Source: JAHFUA01 sp963808725 (lineage in GTDB: Bacteria > Acidobacteriota > Terriglobia > Terriglobales > Acidobacteriaceae). From it: DNA of 64,000 nucleotides. The translations under genes and the position numbers were made by a program. Numbering within the stretch: the stretch's first letter is position 1; each line of letters begins with the position of its first letter. The stretch covers positions 62,001-126,000 of the forward strand of contig CAWEGO010000001.1 in the NCBI GenBank assembly GCA_963808725.1, read 5' to 3'. Below are positions 49,746 to 58,726 of the stretch, piece after piece. The notes beneath the pieces are model-generated. The model did not search any database, was not told the DNA's origin, and saw only the letters and a program-made list of their open reading frames with translations.

Positions 49746-50464
49746 TCCGCAGCCTCGCCCAGCATGAATTCCAGCACCTCCTGCGGCGAGACCGAATTCC
49801 ACACCGGCTCGAACGACTGGCGGTGCAGCGGCGAAGGCCCATACTGGCGCAGCGCGCTCGCGTGCTTGCGAGTGTAATAGCCCTTGTTGGAGGCCAGCCC
49901 GTAGAGCGGGAACACCGGGTCCCAGTCGCGGATCATGCGGTCGCGCTCCACCTTGGCGATGATGGAGGCGGCGGCGATGGAGGCCGAAAGGGCGTCGCCG
50001 TGGATGATCGGGGTCTGCGGACAGGTGAAATCGATGCGCAACGCGTCGATGAGGAGATGGTCGGGCGCCGGCGCAAGCTGCGAAACGGCTTCCAGCATGG
50101 CCAGGCGCGAGGCGTGATAGATGTTGATCTGGTCGATGCGCGCCGCGTCCACTGCCGCCACCGACCACGCGATCGCATGCGCTCGTATGCGCTCGGCCAG
50201 GACTTCGCGGCGCTCGGCGGGCAAGAGCTTGGAATCGCGCAGGCCGCGGATGCGGTAGCCTGGGTCGAGGACCACGGCGGCCGCGACCACCGGTCCGAAC
50301 AGCGATCCGCGGCCAACCTCGTCCACGCCGGCGATCAGGCGCGCGCCGGCGTTCCACAGCTCACGCTCATGGCGCGTGGTGCACTTCAGGCGCTTCAACA
50401 GACGCAGCTTGGCGGCAGCCTTGGACAGCGGTTTCTCGTTCTCGAGTTGGAGCTTGCGCGGCAC
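49733..50464 (-). CDS. rnhB: Ribonuclease HII
   Basis: A 243-residue RNase HII that removes ribonucleotides and RNA primers from DNA. Active-site acidic residues lie in IAGVDEVGRGSLFGPVVAAA (D, E) and the later DALRIDF. SIIAKVERDRMIRDWD and GLASNKGYYTRKHASALRQY are typical. The longest frame begins at 50596, but its first 30 residues derive from a structured repeat. GTG 50464 (VPRKLQLENEKP) is the more credible start. Confidence 0.92.
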   Translation of the reverse strand: MPRKLQLENEKPLSKAAAKLRLLKRLKCTTRHERELWNAGARLIAGVDEVGRGSLFGPVVAAAVVLDPGYRIRGLRDSKLLPAERREVLAERIRAHAIAWSVAAVDAARIDQINIYHASRLAMLEAVSQLAPAPDHLLIDALRIDFTCPQTPIIHGDALSASIAAASIIAKVERDRMIRDWDPVFPLYGLASNKGYYTRKHASALRQYGPSPLHRQSFEPVWNSVSPQEVLEFMLGEAAELSH

Positions 50465-50529
50465 TAGCGGTGGTCGAGGTCTACGCGCAGTTTGGCGCAG
50501 AAAGAGGGCGGGTGCAAGAGAGAGACGAC

Positions 50530-50709
50530 TGTCATTCTTCCGCCGAGCGAAGCGAGGCGGGAGAATCTGAGGCTCCAGCTCCCGCCGAGAAGACATGTAG
50601 TTTTGGCGTCATCATCGGATCCTCCGCTCGGCAGGTCCCTCGCTTCGCTCGGGATTTCAGCAGCGGGCTCGGACGCCCGCTAGGCGCCTCAACCTTCGCG
50701 GAGGATGAC
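50530..50709. repeat. TGTCAT-bordered structured repeat, copy B2
   Basis: Left end TGTCATTCTTCCGCCGAGCG, with GCGGGAGAATCTG; core AGGTCCCTCGCTTCGCTCGG, GGCTCGGACGCCCGCTAGGC; right end CGGAGGATGACT. The core is almost identical to that at 56089-56258. It lies between rplS and rnhB. Confidence 0.8.
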
Positions 50710-50756
50710 TGTCGTCGCACGACGTCAAACGCCCTTTCTTGCCGCTGGGTCGCGAG

Positions 50757-51105
50757 TTATTCTGCTTCCTTCAGTCTCGCCGATTTCCCGCGGAGCCCGC
50801 GCAGAAAGTAGAGCTTGGCGCGGCGGACCTGGGCCGAGCGCAAGATACTCGATCTTGTCGATCACCTTCGAGTTGACGGGAAAGATGCGCTCCACGCCCT
50901 GGCCGAAGCTGATCTTGCGCACGGTGAAGCTGGCGTCGGGGCCCCTCGAGCGCGAGATCACCGTGCCTTCGAAGGCTTGCAGGCGTTCCTTGTCGCCTTC
51001 CTTGATCTTGACGTGCACGCGGATGGTGTCCCCCGGCTTGAACCCCGGCAGGTCGCTGCGCTGCAGCTTGGCGACCACTTTATCCATGATGGGTGAGATC
51101 GACAT
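50757..51105 (-). CDS. rplS: 50S ribosomal protein L19 (one-base frame break)
   Basis: L19, a ribosomal protein at the 30S-50S interface. The first frame gives KVVAKLQRSDLPGFKPGDTI, RVHVKIKEGDKERLQAFEGT, VISRSRG and GVERIFPVNSKVIDKIEYLA. It then goes out of register at about 50840, and the family sequence resumes in the next frame as VRRAKLYFLRGLRGKSARLK, ending at TAA (50757). Deleting one base restores a 115-residue protein, the usual L19 length. Because L19 is near-essential, a sequence error is the best explanation. It lies in the rpsP-rimM-trmD-rplS operon. Confidence 0.93.
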
Positions 51106-51145
51106 GATGACGGTTCCTTCCTGGATTCTATACAGATGCTGCGGC

Positions 51146-51203
51146 TACTAGCCACTAGCTCCTAGCTGCTAGCCAGAAGCTAGGAGCTAGCAGCTAGAAG
51201 CTC
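51146..51203. repeat. Short-word mirrored array (TAGCAGCTAG type) after trmD
   Basis: CTAGCCACTAGCTCCTAGCT, GCTAGCCAGAAGCTAGGAGC, TAGCAGCTAGAAGCTC; the two halves are reverse complements. On the minus strand it starts on the trmD stop codon. The word is the same type as that overlapping the tmk stop at 45831-45848. Confidence 0.8.
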
Positions 51204-52002
51204 AGTTGTCCCCTTCAATCTGGGCAATAAACTCCTTGTCTTCGGCGCTGAGCGCGACCCGCTCCAGCAGGTCGGGCCGGTTGCGTACCGTCTTTTCGAG
51301 CGCCTCGCTTCGCCGCCAGCGCCGGATATCCTCGTGGTTCCCGGAAACCAGCACCTCGGGGACCTTCATCCCGCGAAAATCCGCGGGCCGCGTGTAATGC
51401 GGATAGTCCAGCAGCCCGCCTGACGCGCAGGTGGAATTCGGACCATCTGCCGCCGCCGCCGCGCCCCGCGTGAACGACTCCTGCTGCGCCGAGGCTTCAT
51501 TGCCCAGCGCGCCGGGAATGAGGCGTGTGACCGCGTCCACGATGATGGCCGCGCCCAGTTCGCCTCCGCTCAGGACGTACTCGCCGACCGACAGCTCGCG
51601 GTCCGCCAGAAAGGCGCCGACGCGCTCGTCCACGCCCTCATAGCGCCCACAGACCAGCACCAGGCGCTGCAGTCCAGCCAGTTCCCCGGCGATCTCCTGG
51701 TTGAACAGCTCGCCCTGTGGCGAAAGCAGCACCACCGACTCACTCGTACCTCGGCGCGCCTCGCGCGGCGCCACGCCGAGAGACTCGACGCATTCAAAGA
51801 TCGGTTCCGGCTTGAGCACCATGCCCTCGCCGCCGCCGAAAGGGCGGTCATCCACCGTCCGGTGGCGGTCACGGGTGAAGGCCCGCAGGTCGTGAATGCC
51901 GATCTCCACCAGCCCGGCTTCCCGCGCCCGGCGCACGATTCCGTAGTCGAGCGGACCGCGGAAAAAATCCGGAAAGATGGTGAGGATGTGGAATTGGATC
52001 AT
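51202..52002 (-). CDS. trmD: tRNA (guanine-37-N1)-methyltransferase TrmD
   Basis: A 266-residue SPOUT-type methyltransferase that methylates G37 using SAM, preventing frameshifting. The trefoil knot region includes LVLVCGRYEGVDERVGAFLA, SVGEYVLSGGELGAAIIVDA and the start FHILTIFPDFF. LDYPHYTRPADFRGMKVPEV and SGNHEDIRRWRR are typical. The ATG lies inside a TCATTGA-type array, with no obvious ribosome-binding site; an in-array Shine-Dalgarno replacement is unclear. Confidence 0.96.
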   Translation of the reverse strand: MIQFHILTIFPDFFRGPLDYGIVRRAREAGLVEIGIHDLRAFTRDRHRTVDDRPFGGGEGMVLKPEPIFECVESLGVAPREARRGTSESVVLLSPQGELFNQEIAGELAGLQRLVLVCGRYEGVDERVGAFLADRELSVGEYVLSGGELGAAIIVDAVTRLIPGALGNEASAQQESFTRGAAAAADGPNSTCASGGLLDYPHYTRPADFRGMKVPEVLVSGNHEDIRRWRRSEALEKTVRNRPDLLERVALSAEDKEFIAQIEGDN

Positions 52003-52077
52003 TGATTCATTGACTCATTGATCCATTGGTTCTTCTGGTTTTTCAATGGCGCAATGAATCAATGAACCAATGAATCA
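52000..52077. repeat. Short-word mirrored array covering the rimM-trmD gap
   Basis: TCATTGATTCATTGACTCAT, TGATCCATTGG; then CAATGGCGCAATGAATCAAT, GAACCAATGAATCAATC. It begins within the trmD start codon and ends on the rimM stop codon. The same word family occurs at 17068-17160. Confidence 0.8.
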
Positions 52078-52563
52078 ATCCAATTCCAGCATCCCTTCCG
52101 GCAGATTCATGTCCAGCCGCTTGCCGTCGGTATCCATCTTAACCAGATACGCCGCGGCGAAAGGCACCAGGTGTTCCTTGTTGCCGGCCTTCACCACCAG
52201 CAAGGGAGCATCGCCTGAACCGAACCGGACCTCGGCAATCCTGCCGACCTCGGCGCCGCGATCGAACACCGCGCAGCCCACCAGGTCGCTAACGTAAACT
52301 TCACCCGCCGTCAAGGGCAAACGCTCCGAGAGCGGCACCTGGATCTCGCAGCCGATCAGCGTTTCCGCTTGCGAGATGCTCTCGATCCCGCCGAACTTGA
52401 GGACCACCAATCCCTTGTGCGGCCAGGAATCCTCCACCACGAATTCCCGCCGCTGGTTGCGCTCATCGAGAGCGAACACGCGGCACCCGCTCGGGAAGCG
52501 TTCCCAGGACACGGTGTGCAGTTCTGCGGCCACTTCGCCGCGCCGCCCCTGGGTGCGAAGCAC
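52075..52563 (-). CDS. rimM: 16S rRNA processing protein RimM (no canonical start)
   Basis: RimM assists 30S head assembly. VLRTQGRRGEVAAELHTV opens the N-terminal RimM domain and the PRC-barrel follows (LTAGEVYVSDLVGCAVFDRG, LLVVKAGNKEHLVPFAAAYL). GTG 52563 is the only standard start, but the frame upstream also encodes family-like sequence (EEFITLARV) without ATG, GTG or TTG. The nearest unusual candidates are ATA at 52614, overlapping the KH gene's stop, with GGAG 8 bases upstream, and an ATC at 52578. A mutated or miscalled start is possible. Confidence 0.88.
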   Translation of the reverse strand: MLRTQGRRGEVAAELHTVSWERFPSGCRVFALDERNQRREFVVEDSWPHKGLVVLKFGGIESISQAETLIGCEIQVPLSERLPLTAGEVYVSDLVGCAVFDRGAEVGRIAEVRFGSGDAPLLVVKAGNKEHLVPFAAAYLVKMDTDGKRLDMNLPEGMLELD

Positions 52564-52610
52564 GCGCGCGAGGGTGATGAATTCTTCCTGGCTGGCGGAA
52601 TCCGCGGGAG

Positions 52611-52865
52611 CTATTCCAGGATCTCCAAAGTGTAGCGTTTTTTCAGCTTCATGCCGGCAGCGCCCAGGATGGTGCGGATGGAACGCGCCGTACGGCCCTG
52701 CTTCCCGATGACTTTGCCCAAATCATTGGCAGAGACGCTCAGCTCCAGCACCGTAACCTGTTCCCCGTCGATGGCCCGAACCGCTACCTGTTCAGGTTCA
52801 TCGACGAGCGCCTTGGCAATCTGCTCGACCAGCGCCCGCATATCCCCACCCTGTTCGCTGACCAT
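52611..52865 (-). CDS. khpA: KH-domain RNA-binding protein (KhpA-like)
   Basis: An 84-residue single KH domain, with the GxxG loop in VIGKQGRTARSIRTILGAAG. DMRALVEQIAKALVDEPEQV is the start typical of the KhpA/YlqC family. It sits between rpsP and rimM in the same operon, its usual place. ATG 52865 (MVSEQGG) has GGAGGG 7 bases before and is preferred; ATG 52841 is an alternative giving the usual family length. Confidence 0.92.
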   Translation of the reverse strand: MVSEQGGDMRALVEQIAKALVDEPEQVAVRAIDGEQVTVLELSVSANDLGKVIGKQGRTARSIRTILGAAGMKLKKRYTLEILE

Positions 52866-52950
52866 AGCAGCGCCCTCCATGGTGTGGGGTCCGAGGCCCG
52901 ACTGCACCCGCGTATGAAAGAAAAATGCGGGAAAGCCCTCTCATGGGCGA

Positions 52951-53211
52951 CTATGAAGCCGTGGCCGGAGCGCTAACTATCGGTGGCTTCGCCAGAAGCC
53001 GGGACACCGTAGCCGACGCTTGAGCGCCTTTCGACACCCAGTAATCTACACGCTCACGCTTGAACTCGACCGAAGCCGGATCGGTGCGCGGATTATACGT
53101 GCCCACCACTTCCACCGGGCGGCCGTTCCGTGCCCGCTCCTTCTCGATGACCACAATACGATAATACGGCTGCTTGCGCGCACCGACGCGCGCCAGACGA
53201 ATCATTAGCAC
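52951..53211 (-). CDS. rpsP: 30S ribosomal protein S16
   Basis: An 86-residue S16. MIRLARVGARKQPYYRIVVI, then EKERARNGRPVEVVGTYNPR and RERVDYWVSKGAQASATVSR are family-typical. The start may be GTG 53211, about 10 bases after AAAGGA, or ATG 53205 two codons further. It heads the rpsP-KH-rimM-trmD-rplS-rnhB block. Confidence 0.95.
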   Translation of the reverse strand: MLMIRLARVGARKQPYYRIVVIEKERARNGRPVEVVGTYNPRTDPASVEFKRERVDYWVSKGAQASATVSRLLAKPPIVSAPATAS

Positions 53212-53334
53212 AAAAACGTAGTCCTTTCTAGGAGTTAGTCTTCTCTATGCGCGGCAAGACATTATGCGCAATTTCCATTATTGCGTAAATGGCGGGATGT
53301 GTAAAGGTTGCAAGGGAGGAAGGAATCCTGCGGC

Positions 53335-53372
53335 GCGAGCTAACAGCCAAGAGCTAAAGCCAAGAGCCGGTT
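53335..53372. repeat. Short-word array (AGCCAAGAGC type) after ffh
   Basis: AGCTAACAGCCAAGAGCTAA, AGCCAAGAGCCGG. It precedes the reverse stop of ffh and matches words at 58727-58790. Confidence 0.6.
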
Positions 53373-54740
<1,368 letters not shown>

Positions 54741-54743
54741 AGG

Positions 54744-54796
54744 AGCAGTTGTCAGTGGTCAGAGGTCAGTTGCTAGTTGCCAGTTGCCAGTTCAAA
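54744..54796. repeat. Short-word array (CAGTTGCCAGTT type) upstream of ffh
   Basis: AGTTGTCAGTGGTCAGAGGT, CAGTTGCTAGTTGCCAGTTG, CCAGTTC. Direct repeats of CAGTT-like words; a mirrored half is not evident. The same word appears just after the hpf stop (29825-29843). Confidence 0.55.
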
Positions 54797-54886
54797 ACCC
54801 GGCCTGATGGTAGCTTCATTTCTCATTTTATCAGCGCCACGTACATGGTCTTGCTGATCGCGCCGCCTATTGGGAACTGGTCTTCT

Positions 54887-54992
54887 AGGTCCCTCGCTTC
54901 GCTCGGGATTTCGGCAGCGGGCTCACCGCCCGCTAAACGCCTCAACTTCGACTCGTGCGGGCAAAGCCGGCCCGCACTCGCTCAGCATGACA
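54887..54992. repeat. Chimeric TGTCAT-class repeat
   Basis: The left part (GGTCCCTCGCTTCGCTCGGG, GCAGCGGGCTCACCGCCCGC) is the B-type core. The right part (TTCGACTCGTGCGGGCAAAG, CCGGCCCGCACTCGCTCAGC, ATGACA) is an inverted A-type arm. The composite shows that modules recombine. Confidence 0.7.
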
Positions 54993-55038
54993 GCGAAACG
55001 GGATATATCCCCAACGAAAACTGCGCCCCAAAAAACGC

Positions 55039-56007
55039 CTACGACCCGTAAACCTCCTTCGCCGCGATCACGGTGTTGCAGTGGATGGTGACCGTATCTT
55101 CCACCTGGCGGGCGTAGCCGCCGGCCAGGGTCACCATCACCGGGATGCCGCGGGCTTTGGCGGTACGGAATACCAACTCATCCCGCTCCTTCAATCCCTC
55201 GATGGTCAGGGACAAGCCGCCGAGCTGGTCTTCGCGGTAGGGGTCGGCGCCGGCAACGTAGCAGAGCAGTTGCGGATGGAACTGGTGCAGGCCGGTGAAG
55301 AGCACGCGGTCGAGCTGCCCCAGGTATTCGCCATCGCCCACACCGTCGGCCAGGTTGACGTTGATGGAGGACGGCGGCTTGAACGCCGGGTAATTGTTCT
55401 CCTGGTGGAGCGAGATGGTGAAGACATCGCTCTCCAACCCGGCGAAGTCGCGGGCGCCCATACCGCCGAAGCTAAAGGCCGCGCCGCCGTTGTTCGCGGC
55501 GAAGATGGCGGCAGTTCCGTTGCCCTGGTGGACGTCGCAATCCACGGTCATGGCGCGGGCGATGGAGCCTTCGTGCTGCAGCTTGCGGATGGCGACCGCG
55601 ATGTCGTTGATCATGCAGAAGCCCTCGCCGTGGTCGGCAAAGGCGTGATGGAACCCGCCGCCTATGCTGATGCCCACGCGGTCGCGCAGCGCACACTGCG
55701 CCGCCAGGATCGAGCCCCCGGCGGCCAGCCAGAAGGCGCGCACCAGTTCCGCCGAGTAAGGGACCTCCATCAACAGCTCATCACGCGCGGAGAGGGTGCC
55801 CCTTCTCAATTTGGTGACCCACGCTGGCGTGTGTGCCAGCAGGACATCGGCATCGCGCGCGGGCTGGGGAGTAAGAAAGTCCTCCGGCGCGGCGACGCCG
55901 GTCCGCAACAACTGCTCGTGGATGAGCCGGTACTTCTCGGCCGGGAAGACGTGTTCTCCGATCGGCAGGTAGTAGGCGTCGCTGTAGATGAGCTTGAAGG
56001 GCAGCAT
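55039..56007 (-). CDS. Histone-deacetylase-fold hydrolase (acetoin utilisation/AcuC-like)
   Basis: A 322-residue arginase/deacetylase-fold zinc enzyme. HHAFADHGEGFCMINDIAVA, TVDCDVHQGNGTAAIFAANN and LCYVAGADPYREDQLGGLSL hold the metal ligands and catalytic histidines, and MVTLAGGYARQVEDTVTIHC closes the site. Bacterial members deacetylate small polyamines or lysine side chains, and the substrate is unknown. ATG 56007. It is separated from the hspR gene by a structured repeat. Confidence 0.88.
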   Translation of the reverse strand: MLPFKLIYSDAYYLPIGEHVFPAEKYRLIHEQLLRTGVAAPEDFLTPQPARDADVLLAHTPAWVTKLRRGTLSARDELLMEVPYSAELVRAFWLAAGGSILAAQCALRDRVGISIGGGFHHAFADHGEGFCMINDIAVAIRKLQHEGSIARAMTVDCDVHQGNGTAAIFAANNGGAAFSFGGMGARDFAGLESDVFTISLHQENNYPAFKPPSSINVNLADGVGDGEYLGQLDRVLFTGLHQFHPQLLCYVAGADPYREDQLGGLSLTIEGLKERDELVFRTAKARGIPVMVTLAGGYARQVEDTVTIHCNTVIAAKEVYGS

Positions 56008-56088
56008 CAGCGGCTGACAATACTACACCCAGAGTTCCGCGTCGGTTGGCAGCTTGCGGCTCCCCGTGTCCGTTCGTTTCCCTAAGGG

Positions 56089-56258
56089 TGTCATTCTTCC
56101 GCGTAGCGAAGCGAAGCGGGAGAATCTGGCGACGTTGCATGCGCTGGCGGTACAAGCCACCTCGCAATATCCTCCGCCTGGCAGGTCCCTCGCTTCGCTC
56201 GGGATTTCGGCAGCGGGCTCGGACGCCCGCTAGGCGCCTCAACCTGGCGAAGGATGAA
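56089..56258. repeat. TGTCAT-bordered structured repeat, copy B3
   Basis: Left end TGTCATTCTTCCGCGTAGCG, with GCGGGAGAATCTGG; core AGGTCCCTCGCTTCGCTCGG, GGCTCGGACGCCCGCTAGGC; right end GCGAAGGATGA. The core matches 50530-50709. It lies upstream of the HDAC-fold gene and 3' of hspR. Confidence 0.8.
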
Positions 56259-56280
56259 AACCTAAAGAGTGAATGGGGAT

Positions 56281-56688
56281 TCACCGCTTGCGTTCCCGCG
56301 CGGGCGCACGGCCCGGCGGCTCGACCGTCGGCCGGATGGGAATGATGGCGCCACGCGAGGCGTCCACGTCGGCCTGGGAGCGCGCCAGCATTTCTTTCTG
56401 GATGTAGGTGAAGAACTGCTGCATCTCCTTCTGCATGGCCTCCATGCGCTCGCGCATTTGCAGAATAATGGCGATGCCGGCAATGTTCACGCCCAACTCG
56501 CGCGCCAGCGACAGGATGAACTCCAGCCGTTGCAGGTCTTCGTCGGTGTAGAGGCGAGTGTTGCCTTCGGTGCGCGACGGCTTGAGCAGCCCTTCGCGCT
56601 CGTAGAGCCGCAGCGTCTGCGGATGGATGCCGTACATCTCGGCCACCGCCGAGATCATGTAGGCGCCTTTGGATTTGCGTTTAGCCAT
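56281..56688 (-). CDS. hspR: MerR-family heat-shock repressor HspR
   Basis: A 135-residue MerR-type regulator. AVAEMYGIHPQTLRLYEREG and LKPSRTEGNTRLYTDEDLQR are the winged HTH, and FILSLARELGVNIAGI the HspR-type linker, followed by a coiled coil (MRERMEAMQKEMQQFFTYIQ). HspR represses dnaK operons by binding HAIR inverted repeats, often with DnaK as corepressor. Here it is the last gene of the dnaK operon and a HAIR-like site lies before dnaK, supporting a feedback loop. Ends with a basic tail. Confidence 0.92.
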   Translation of the reverse strand: MAKRKSKGAYMISAVAEMYGIHPQTLRLYEREGLLKPSRTEGNTRLYTDEDLQRLEFILSLARELGVNIAGIAIILQMRERMEAMQKEMQQFFTYIQKEMLARSQADVDASRGAIIPIRPTVEPPGRAPARERKR

Positions 56689-56689
56689 A

Positions 56690-57199
56690 TTACGTGGTCG
56701 CCGTCGCGGCGAGTCTCTTCGCCTTCGCTTTGGCTATCAGCATCCGGCTCGTTATAAGCCCAAGCAAAGCGGATATACCTATTGCGAGCCAACCGGTGAA
56801 AATCCAATTAAGCTCGTAAAGTCTAAGATCGGCAGATTTCAGGATCCATCGCCAGTTATCCCAGGTGATGAAATACGCCCTGCAGGTCGTCCATGTCTCG
56901 CGAATTCCCAAAAACAACCAGGGCGTTAGCGCAAAAAACAGCGTGTACGGCGATGGCACATGGTGGCGCGATATTAAAGCAGCTAAGCCGACCAGATTAC
57001 TGAACAGGCCAACTGCAATGAACGTGACAATGAATGCTGCAACGCCCTCACCCATCGTGTCGGCGTACCACAGCGCGACAACAGCGACGCCCACGGCAAT
57101 GGCCACGACAATAGCAATGACAAGCGATACGAATACGGCCAGTGTCGTCGCAGCAGAGCTTGAAACCCTCGATTTGTGGGCTCCTGTCGGCGGCGTCAT
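56690..57199 (-). CDS. Unknown four-helix membrane protein in the dnaK operon
   Basis: A 169-residue protein with about four hydrophobic helices (LAVFVSLVIAIVVAIAVGVA, FIVTFIAVGLFSNLVGLAAL, FFALTPWLFLGI, NWIFTGWLAIGISALLGLIT). No family recognised. Its ATG overlaps the dnaJ stop as ATGA and its stop is 1 base from hspR, so it is embedded in the heat-shock operon. A much longer open frame upstream (to 57898) is antiparallel noise within dnaJ. Confidence 0.6.
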   Translation of the reverse strand: MTPPTGAHKSRVSSSAATTLAVFVSLVIAIVVAIAVGVAVVALWYADTMGEGVAAFIVTFIAVGLFSNLVGLAALISRHHVPSPYTLFFALTPWLFLGIRETWTTCRAYFITWDNWRWILKSADLRLYELNWIFTGWLAIGISALLGLITSRMLIAKAKAKRLAATATT

Positions 57200-58416
57200 A
57201 CCTGTTTCCACAACTCCGCCCGCGGGTCGGCGGGGTTCAGCTTGGCGAACTCGCGCAGGATCTCGCGCGAGCGCTCGTCTTTGGGGAACGGCGCGATGAT
57301 CTTGACTTTCACGATCTCGTCGCCGCGCGCGCCCTCGTGGGTGGCCGAAGGCACGCCTTTGTCGCGCAGGCGCAGCTTCTGTCCGCTCTGCGTGCCCGGC
57401 GGGATGCGCAGCAGCGAACGCCCATCGATGGTCGGGACTTCGATCTTCGCCCCCAGCGCCGCCTCGGTCACCGTGATGGGCACGGTCACCTGGATGTCGT
57501 CGCCCTCGCGGCGGAAGACCGGATGCTCGCCGGCGCGCACGATGATGTAGAGATCGCCCGCGGGCGCGCCCATCGTCCCGGCATTGCCCTTGCCCGCGAT
57601 GCGGATGCGCTGGCCGTCGCGGGTGCCCGCCTTGATGCGTACCTCCAGCGGCTCGGTGCGGTCTACCGTGCCTTCCCCGCCACACACGTTGCACACGCTC
57701 ACGTTCTTGCCGGTGCCGTGGCAGCGCGGGCAAGGCATATTGAACTTCATACGGTTGGCGGTCTGGGTGATCTGCCCTTTGCCGCCGCATTCGGGACAGG
57801 TGCCCGCATGCTCGATGAATCCGCGCCCATGGCAGTTCGAGCACACGTCGCGGCGGGCGATGTTCAGGCGCATCACCGTGCCCTTGATGGCGTCCCAAAA
57901 ACCTACGTTGACCTGGTATTCAAGATCAGTGCCGGGTTCCGGCTGCTCGGCCTCGGGGCTGAAGCCGCCGTGGCCGCCGCCGCTGAAGATGCCGGAGAAG
58001 ATGTCGCGGAAGCTGCCGCTCTTGCGGCCACCGGCCGCCCCGCCTGCATCGGAGAAATCAAAGCCCCCGAAGTCGAAGGGCACTTCCTGGCCGCGTCCGG
58101 CGCCCTGGCCTCCGACACCAAATCCGCCCGCGCCGAAGCCGGCGCCGCCCCCGCGCGCATAGGCCTCGGCGGTGGCGGGATCGATGTTGTCGGAATAGAA
58201 GCCGACCTGATCGTAGATCTTGCGCTTCTTGGGGTCGCTGAGGACGTCGTTGGCTTCCGAGATCTGCTTGAATTTCTCTTCCGCGGACTTGTCGCCGGGA
58301 TTGACGTCGGGATGGTGCTTCCTGGCCAACTTGCGAAAAGCTTTGCGGATTTCTTCGGTGGAAGCATTCTTCTTGACACCGAGGGCTGCGTAATAGTCTT
58401 TTGTCGTTGTGGCCAT
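57196..58416 (-). CDS. dnaJ: Chaperone DnaJ
   Basis: A 406-residue type I J-protein: J domain with HPD (FRKLARKHHPDVNPGDKSAE), Gly-rich region, and four zinc-binding CxxCxGxG motifs (CSNCHGRG, CPECGGKG, CPRCHGTG, CNVCGGEG), followed by the C-terminal substrate-binding domains. It stimulates DnaK ATPase and presents unfolded clients. ATG 58416, located about 65 bases after a small gene and downstream of dnaK. Confidence 0.96.
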   Translation of the reverse strand: MATTTKDYYAALGVKKNASTEEIRKAFRKLARKHHPDVNPGDKSAEEKFKQISEANDVLSDPKKRKIYDQVGFYSDNIDPATAEAYARGGGAGFGAGGFGVGGQGAGRGQEVPFDFGGFDFSDAGGAAGGRKSGSFRDIFSGIFSGGGHGGFSPEAEQPEPGTDLEYQVNVGFWDAIKGTVMRLNIARRDVCSNCHGRGFIEHAGTCPECGGKGQITQTANRMKFNMPCPRCHGTGKNVSVCNVCGGEGTVDRTEPLEVRIKAGTRDGQRIRIAGKGNAGTMGAPAGDLYIIVRAGEHPVFRREGDDIQVTVPITVTEAALGAKIEVPTIDGRSLLRIPPGTQSGQKLRLRDKGVPSATHEGARGDEIVKVKIIAPFPKDERSREILREFAKLNPADPRAELWKQV

Positions 58417-58439
58417 TCGTTAGTAAAACAAATCGGGTG

Positions 58440-58472
58440 CCCCACCCTTGGCCGGTTTTGCCAAGGGTGGGC
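58440..58472. repeat. Perfect 13-bp hairpin between the small gene and dnaJ
   Basis: GCCCACCCTTGGC pairs perfectly with GCCAAGGGTGGGC around the loop CGGTTTT. It lies inside the dnaK operon, just before the dnaJ ribosome-binding region. It could attenuate or process the message, or protect the upstream segment. Confidence 0.75.
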
Positions 58473-58480
58473 TCCCTTCA

Positions 58481-58690
58481 TCAATTTGCGCAGCCATGCT
58501 CTTGCACGTGCGCTCCCAGCCTGGCGCCCGCGTCCGTGAGGCGCTTCTGCAATTCTTCGCGGAATGCCTTCATCGCTTCTTTGTTTTCCACCAAGGCCAC
58601 CCCCAGCCGCTCCAGTTGCTCCTGTTCGTCCGAGGCAGCCAACAGCGCAGCAAAGTTCTGCTGCAAGTACTGCAATTGACTGCAAGTCAT
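58481..58690 (-). CDS. Small coiled-coil hypothetical protein between dnaK and dnaJ
   Basis: A 69-residue, acidic and helical protein: TCSQLQYLQQNFAALLAASD, EQLERLGVALVENKEAMKAF, REELQKRLTDAGARL. No family recognised. Its place in the operon is where grpE often sits, but it is too short and lacks the GrpE beta domain. The codon usage and reading-frame context fit a real gene. ATG 58690. Confidence 0.55.
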   Translation of the reverse strand: MTCSQLQYLQQNFAALLAASDEQEQLERLGVALVENKEAMKAFREELQKRLTDAGARLGAHVQEHGCAN

Positions 58691-58726
58691 TCCTCACACT
58701 CCGATCCGAGTTAATCTCAAAGGCAC

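Noticed and set aside
56690..57898. 402-residue minus-strand open frame including the operon membrane protein
   Set aside because: The first 230 residues are a wrong-frame reading of dnaJ; the real gene starts at the ATG overlapping the dnaJ stop (57199).
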